A stretch of 64,000 bases of DNA from Zasmidium citrigriseum (lineage: Eukaryota > Ascomycota > Dothideomycetes > Mycosphaerellales > Mycosphaerellaceae): the NCBI GenBank assembly GCA_002786025.1, contig NHNW01000055.1:124001-188000 (forward strand). The letters run 5' to 3'. Below are positions 59,400 through 64,000 of this stretch, piece by piece. Numbering within the stretch: position 1 is the stretch's first letter; each line of letters starts with the position of its first letter. Both the position numbers and the translations under genes were made by a program. Under the pieces are notes generated by a model. It was not told the origin of the DNA, did no database searches, and saw only the letters and a program-made list of their open reading frames with translations.

Positions 59400-61000
59400 T
59401 TCTTCTATCTCCCTTACTTCCTCTATAGTTAGAGGCTTCCTTAATAATCTATCTATAGTAGAATTCTTCTTCCTAGGTATATACCTTACCTTAAAGGTAA
59501 ATAATCGAATCTAAGCTACCTATCTTACTATTAAAGAGTTCGATAAATCCGAGGCTAGCCTATTTAATTAATAAACTAGAGTCTTCGTATCCGTCTTAAT
59601 AAAGAAGAATACCCTAAATAGCTAAGGCTTTAACTTCTTTAATACTTTTATAATTATAAGGTATTCTAGCTTTCCTATATTATTCCTTCCCTCTAAAGGA
59701 TTTTATAGTCTACTCTTATACCTATAGATCTTCTAAACTTCCCCTTCTATCTATATTAATACTACTCCCTATCCTTATAGGTATATATCTACTACTATAA
59801 TAATATCCTCTATATTATCTAAGTAATCTATAGTCTTTAATACGAGTATACTTATTAGAGTAGCTATAAGTATATTCTTCGCCTTCTTCTAATCCTTTCC
59901 CTATAGGAATATTATATTCTTCCTTATTAGCTTAAAGAGAGGATTCGCCTTAATAGTAAACTTCTTAATAAAGAACCTAAAGTAGGTATATACTCCTATA
60001 AAACCTCTTACTTCTAAGATATTCTTTAGCTCTAGCTACTCGAGGATCTTCTCTACTTAATAGGGATTCGGCTTCCTCCCTTCCTAATTTAGGATATATC
60101 CTATAATATCTATCTCTATTACGAGGAAGTAAGTTTTCCCCCTATTAATTATTAGCCCTACTCTCTCTATATCTACTAATACTTTATCTATCTATATAAT
60201 ATACTTAATAATAAACCTTCGTATTCTAGGTTTAATCTCCTTACTCTCGTAGTCTATCTTTAGCCCTTTAATAGGAATATTATCTACGAATAGCTTATAT
60301 CGATAAGAAATATAATTAAGAAGGATTATATTTATAATCCTATAGTACTAGCCTATAGAATTTATTACTCCCTAAGGAAGTATTATTATCCTATATATTC
60401 TAAGAGGTATAAAGAATCTAGTTAAATCCCTATAGTAAATATATAGGCTAAACTAATTATATCCTAAGAATAGATTAGTAAGGGTAAAGACTCTATATCT
60501 AGTAAAATCCTTAGAGAATCTATCGGTCTTAAGCGGTAAATACCTATCCTATATAGTAACTCGGTTAATCTTAGTTACTATATTAATAAGCTAGTAGTTA
60601 TCCTAGGGCTACTTCTTCTTCTTTAGATCTATAACCTTCTTCTTATTTATATTCTTCTTTATAAGAAACTATAGATTCTAGTAAGCTCTATAATATAGCT
60701 TAATTACCCTATTCTTTAGCCTTTAGCGTAATATCTCTTTAATAATTACCTTTAAACTTAGATATAGTTTAAATCTAGGATACTACTATAGTTTATACGG
60801 AATAGTAGTAATTAGCTAAGGTCGAGTAACTTCTAGTTTTACTCTCCTAATATAAGTAAAGTCCTATATAAGAACCTTCTCCCTATTATAGAGTATTTCT
60901 ATAAATAACTTCTATTCCCCCTTCTTTAGATCTATCCTAACCTTTAAATCTTTTAATCTCTACTTAGTTAACCTACTTCCTTACGTAATTTCCGAGAACT
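59400..61000 (-). pseudogene. Element 2 reverse transcriptase and RNase H
   Basis: GVINSIG followed by YKLFVDNIPIKGLKIDYES identifies the palm motif at about 60,287-60,273, where FVDD is expected and FVDN is read. Downstream, LEVRGFIGVYTYFRFFIK (about 60,010) is the connection region. The RNase H region has IIIVVDIYL near 59,800, YRYKSRL near 59,720 and YIPRKKNSTIDRLLRKP near 59,480, with the usual order and spacing. Confidence 0.8.
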
Positions 61001-61384
61001 TCTTAATTAAATACTTCCTATTAAATAGCCTAGTTCCCTCTAGTAACGTCGCTTCCTTTACTAATATCTCCTTCTTCTAATAAATATTTACCTATAGCGA
61101 ATAGCTTTTCGTTATAGATATATCCGTATCGATAGGTCGTATCTTATTAGCCTTCCTTTTATAGAGAGTAAAGGCTCTAGGAAAATCTAGTCTAAATAGT
61201 AAATATACTCCTAGGAATCTAAGTAATAACTATCCTTTCTTACGCTTCTTGGTATTTATAATATTATTAATAAGTCCCTATCTATAAATCGTACTTAGTT
61301 AACGATTCTAGCTAAGAATACGATCCTCTAAAACCGATAGAAACGCGTAATATTAATTTGCCTTAGTAAACTTACCTCTAGGGA

Positions 61385-61408
61385 TTTCCTAGCCTATAGG
61401 CTAATAAA
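61385..61408. repeat. 24-bp near-palindrome, copy 3
   Basis: Identical 24 bases to the copies at 53,778 and 57,124. Here it sits inside the element 2 polyprotein, between protease and reverse transcriptase, where the minus-strand frame reads VY*PIG*EI. Confidence 0.85.
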
Positions 61409-61849
61409 CCCTATTATCTTCCTTATTCTCTAGATCTAGCCTAACTATATATCCCGTAACGATCTCTTTATCTTTATAAACTCTCGGAACCCCTTCTACC
61501 TCCTATATAATATCTAGGTAGATAGAAGGCCTAATAAATCTAGCTATATATCCTTTTCTAATCCTTACGCTAGTAAAGTTTCTACTACTAGTCTTCTCGA
61601 GTACTTCTTCTATCGTTTAGTATACTATTCGATTATTTCTAGCTAAGAAGGTTATAGTCTTACTATTCTTATTCGTAATAGTTCCCTCCTAGCTTCTATT
61701 ATTATAATTCTTTATAAGAAGTCGAGTCTTTATAGTCTATAGCCTCCTAAGAATTAAAGGTATTCTAGGTTAATCCGTAATAAAGAAATCTATATAGTAG
61801 GTAACTCTAAAAATATCTACTAAGATATTCTTACTTACTCCCTTAAAAA

Positions 61850-62010
61850 CTATAATCTCTCTAAGCCCTTATATAGTTATATTTAATATAGGCTATATAG
61901 GTAATCCTATATTTCTTAATACTATTTAACTTATTAAATATACCTTACTTCCCTTATTAATTAATCCTCTAAAGTAATACTTCTTACCTACTCTTAGCTT
62001 TATAATTACC
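61850..62010 (-). pseudogene. Element 2 aspartic protease region
   Basis: KKYYFRGLINKGSKVYLIS at about 61,990-61,930 fits a retropepsin (LIDxGSxVxLIS type), with the catalytic Asp and the next Glu read as Asn and Lys. Both follow a T, so TpG to TpA explains both changes. Confidence 0.55.
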
Positions 62011-64000
62011 TATAGGCTTAGAATAAGAGTATATATCTACTTTACTATAGAGAGGTCGTATTCCTTATTAACTCTTCCCTTCTTTATTCTAGTAGGTAGT
62101 ATAGGTAACTTACTATCGTATTCGATAAGTCGATAAGTTATCTAGTTTAGAAGTTAATTACCTACCTTTATATATCTTCCTATCTATCCTCCCTATATAG
62201 AGAATCTACTTCTAATTATAACTACTTACTCCCTTTTAGCCTTCGCCTACTATTCTATTACGCTTATCTCTTATAAGATTTCTTCGGCTTCTTTATAATA
62301 GGTACTTTCCTTAAGAGGAATACCTAATTCTACCTCCTTATCTAATTCCCGTAGATACTTATATATAGCTTAGAAGTAGAATAAGCTCGACCCTTTTATC
62401 GTTCCTATCTACTTTCTCTAATACGCTCTCTAGAATCTTAATACCTTCCTAAATACTTCCGTATTCTAAATCCTCTAGTAAACTACTCGCTAGAAATCCT
62501 TACTATAAAGTAATAAATCCTTAATATTATAGCTACCTACTAAGATAGGTAGGCTTAATAGGAAGTCTATCTAGAAGAGATTAACCTTAGAGACCCCTTT
62601 TAGTTAATCTATAGTAGCTTATTCCCTAAACCTATATTCCTTCCTATATCCTTTTAACCTAATAGTCTTTAGCTTCTTCTTATTCGGAGGATTAATAGGT
62701 CTCGGCCTAAGTTTAGGTTTAACCCTTAATTCTTTATTTAATCCTTCCGAGAATAAGATTCCCTTATCCTCTATTTCCTTATCTTTATCTTAATTACGCC
62801 CTTAAGTTTAAGATTAAGACTAAGACTAGGAAGTACCTTACTTCGAAGACTCCGCTCTTAATACTTTATTATATTACCGCCTTACTATATTAATCTTTTC
62901 CCTCTCTTCCTCTATTACTTTATCCTACTTCTCCTTCTTAGCTTACTTCCTACGATTATTCTTAAGGATTACCTTCGGATAATTACCTAGCTTATTAACT
63001 CGATTCTCTCGCTAGTTTAGCTTTAATAGATTAATAGCCTTCTACTTCCCCTTATATAATAGTATTCTTATAGGTATTATAGTCCTAATAGGTTCCTCTC
63101 TTCCTTTATCTATAGGAATCTTATTAATAGCTAAAACTCTTACTCCCTAATCCTTATACTATAAATTCTTAAGCGTAATAATAAACTCTTCCTTATCTAG
63201 GTAGCTATCCCTTTATAGAGAAGCTAAAGTTCCTCGTACCTAAGTATCCTTCGAAGATTCTATAATATTACTTATATCTTCTCTCTTCTATCCCTATTCC
63301 TTTAACTTCTCTAGTATTAGGCTTCTACTATACTAGAATACTCGCTTTCTAGTCTTACTTTCTAATATAGGAATAATATACTTTAACTTTAGGTAGTTTA
63401 TATCCTATATAAAGCGAATTACTTCCTTATTAGGACTATTAGGCTCTCTAGTATACTATCTTCCCTTCTCCTAATAGTATTACTTCGAATACTCTAGAAA
63501 GCTATACTCGCTATATTCTCTAGTAAAATAATTCTTATTACTATAGAGCTAATAGACTCCCTATATATAATCTAGAATATCCCTTTTCTTCTCCTTATAC
63601 CCTTCGCTTCTATTTACTCTATTCTAAGTAGTAAAACTATTCTATTCCTATAATAACTCTTCTCTTCTCGCCTAATCTATATTAATAGGCTAGACTATTA
63701 AAGGGTTTACTATATTCGTAACCTTCTCTATAAACGCGAGCCCCTTTCCGAAGTTTAGGGTTATTTACTCTAGTCTCTAACCTATCTACTTAATCTACTC
63801 CTTAATCGTATCTTACCTATCTTTCGTAAGGTACTTATCTTATAATTTAATAGTAAAAGGCGAAGTCTTCTAACCTATTACTCTCTCCTTCTATAATTCT
63901 ATAATACCTTATACCCTATTAATAATTAGCTCTAGCCTATATACTTATCTTACCCCTTCTTATCTACGAATTAACTTCTAAGCTTTAGTATAGATCTTCT

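Larger units (their letters stand above)
39481..64000. repeat. RIP-degraded repeat block, right flank
   Basis: This is a continuous 24.5-kb stretch with CA and TG almost absent, TA high and CG retained, including a (CG)6 run at 53,455-53,466. It contains the two Ty3/gypsy polyproteins and the unidentified long frames listed separately. Coding frames are recognisable only by reading through TAG/TAA codons, most of which replace Gln or Trp. Confidence 0.9.
57200..64000 (-). mobile_element. Ty3/gypsy retrotransposon polyprotein, element 2, runs off the window
   Basis: Minus-strand order from high to low coordinates: gag-like region (about 64,000-62,150), protease (about 62,000), reverse transcriptase (61,000-60,200), RNase H (59,850-59,400), integrase (59,050-58,400). 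The reverse transcriptase and RNase H sequences (RYKLFVDNIPIKG, then LNRLASDLSNSLIVR) are of a type known from many ascomycete gypsy elements and differ clearly from element 1. The 5' end lies outside the window and no terminal repeat was identified. All domains are full of TAG/TAA from RIP. Confidence 0.8.

Noticed and set aside
1..64000. CRISPR arrays, rRNA or tRNA genes, bacterial operons
   Set aside because: The only regular repeats are the minisatellites listed, and no structural RNA signature or ribosome-binding-site pattern was seen; intron structure points to a fungus.

Overview
The window looks like nuclear DNA of a filamentous ascomycete, most likely a Dothideomycete; that placement is an inference from style rather than from a marker gene. 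The evidence is short introns (about 43 to 128 nt) with GT...AG ends and CTAAT/CTGAC-like branch sites, a G-patch protein, F-box-like proteins, Ty3/gypsy retrotransposons and a very strong repeat-induced point mutation (RIP) signature. No bacterial operon, CRISPR array, rRNA or tRNA gene was recognised.

Layout. Bases 1 to about 4,170 and about 39,480 to 64,000 are RIP-destroyed repeat DNA: the dinucleotides CA and TG are almost absent while CG is retained, and every frame is full of TAG/TAA. Between them lies an island of about 35 kb (4,260 to 39,400) of normal composition carrying roughly 20 mostly unrecognised protein genes. The right-hand repeat block contains two different Ty3/gypsy polyproteins, both on the minus strand: one core at about 40,200-44,400, and one at about 57,200-64,000 that continues past the window. 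Between them are two long RIP-degraded minus-strand frames (about 46,730-49,950 and 53,800-57,120). These appear homologous to each other but match no transposon protein I can name. The left block has no recognisable domain.

Island genes. Apparently intact are a truncated two-exon gene at the left border (4,272-4,803), a Ulp1/C48-like protease fragment (5,165-5,847), a 456-residue protein (9,233-10,603), a G-patch protein (12,664-13,311), a three-exon gene (14,267-15,549), two F-box-like paralogues (18,545-19,069 and 33,261-33,719), a two-exon gene (21,114-22,108), a single-pass membrane protein (22,691-23,707) and a basic coiled-coil protein (35,828-36,832).

Many of the other island genes are long open frames broken by one or a few in-frame stops, nearly always TAG where CAG would restore the frame. 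They are the 911-codon coiled-coil gene, the degenerate tandem copy at 13,564-14,240, 16,686-17,407, 19,879-20,525, the three tandem paralogues at 25,480-31,704, the Pro/Thr-rich membrane protein at 34,233-35,688 and the small gene at 38,747-39,052. CAG to TAG is a CpA to TpA change, the RIP mutation. The simplest reading is that light RIP reached this island, by leakage from the flanks or because the segment is or was duplicated. Several loci are also tandem or dispersed duplicates, as expected of an accessory, fast-decaying compartment. I saw no pathway logic linking the genes.
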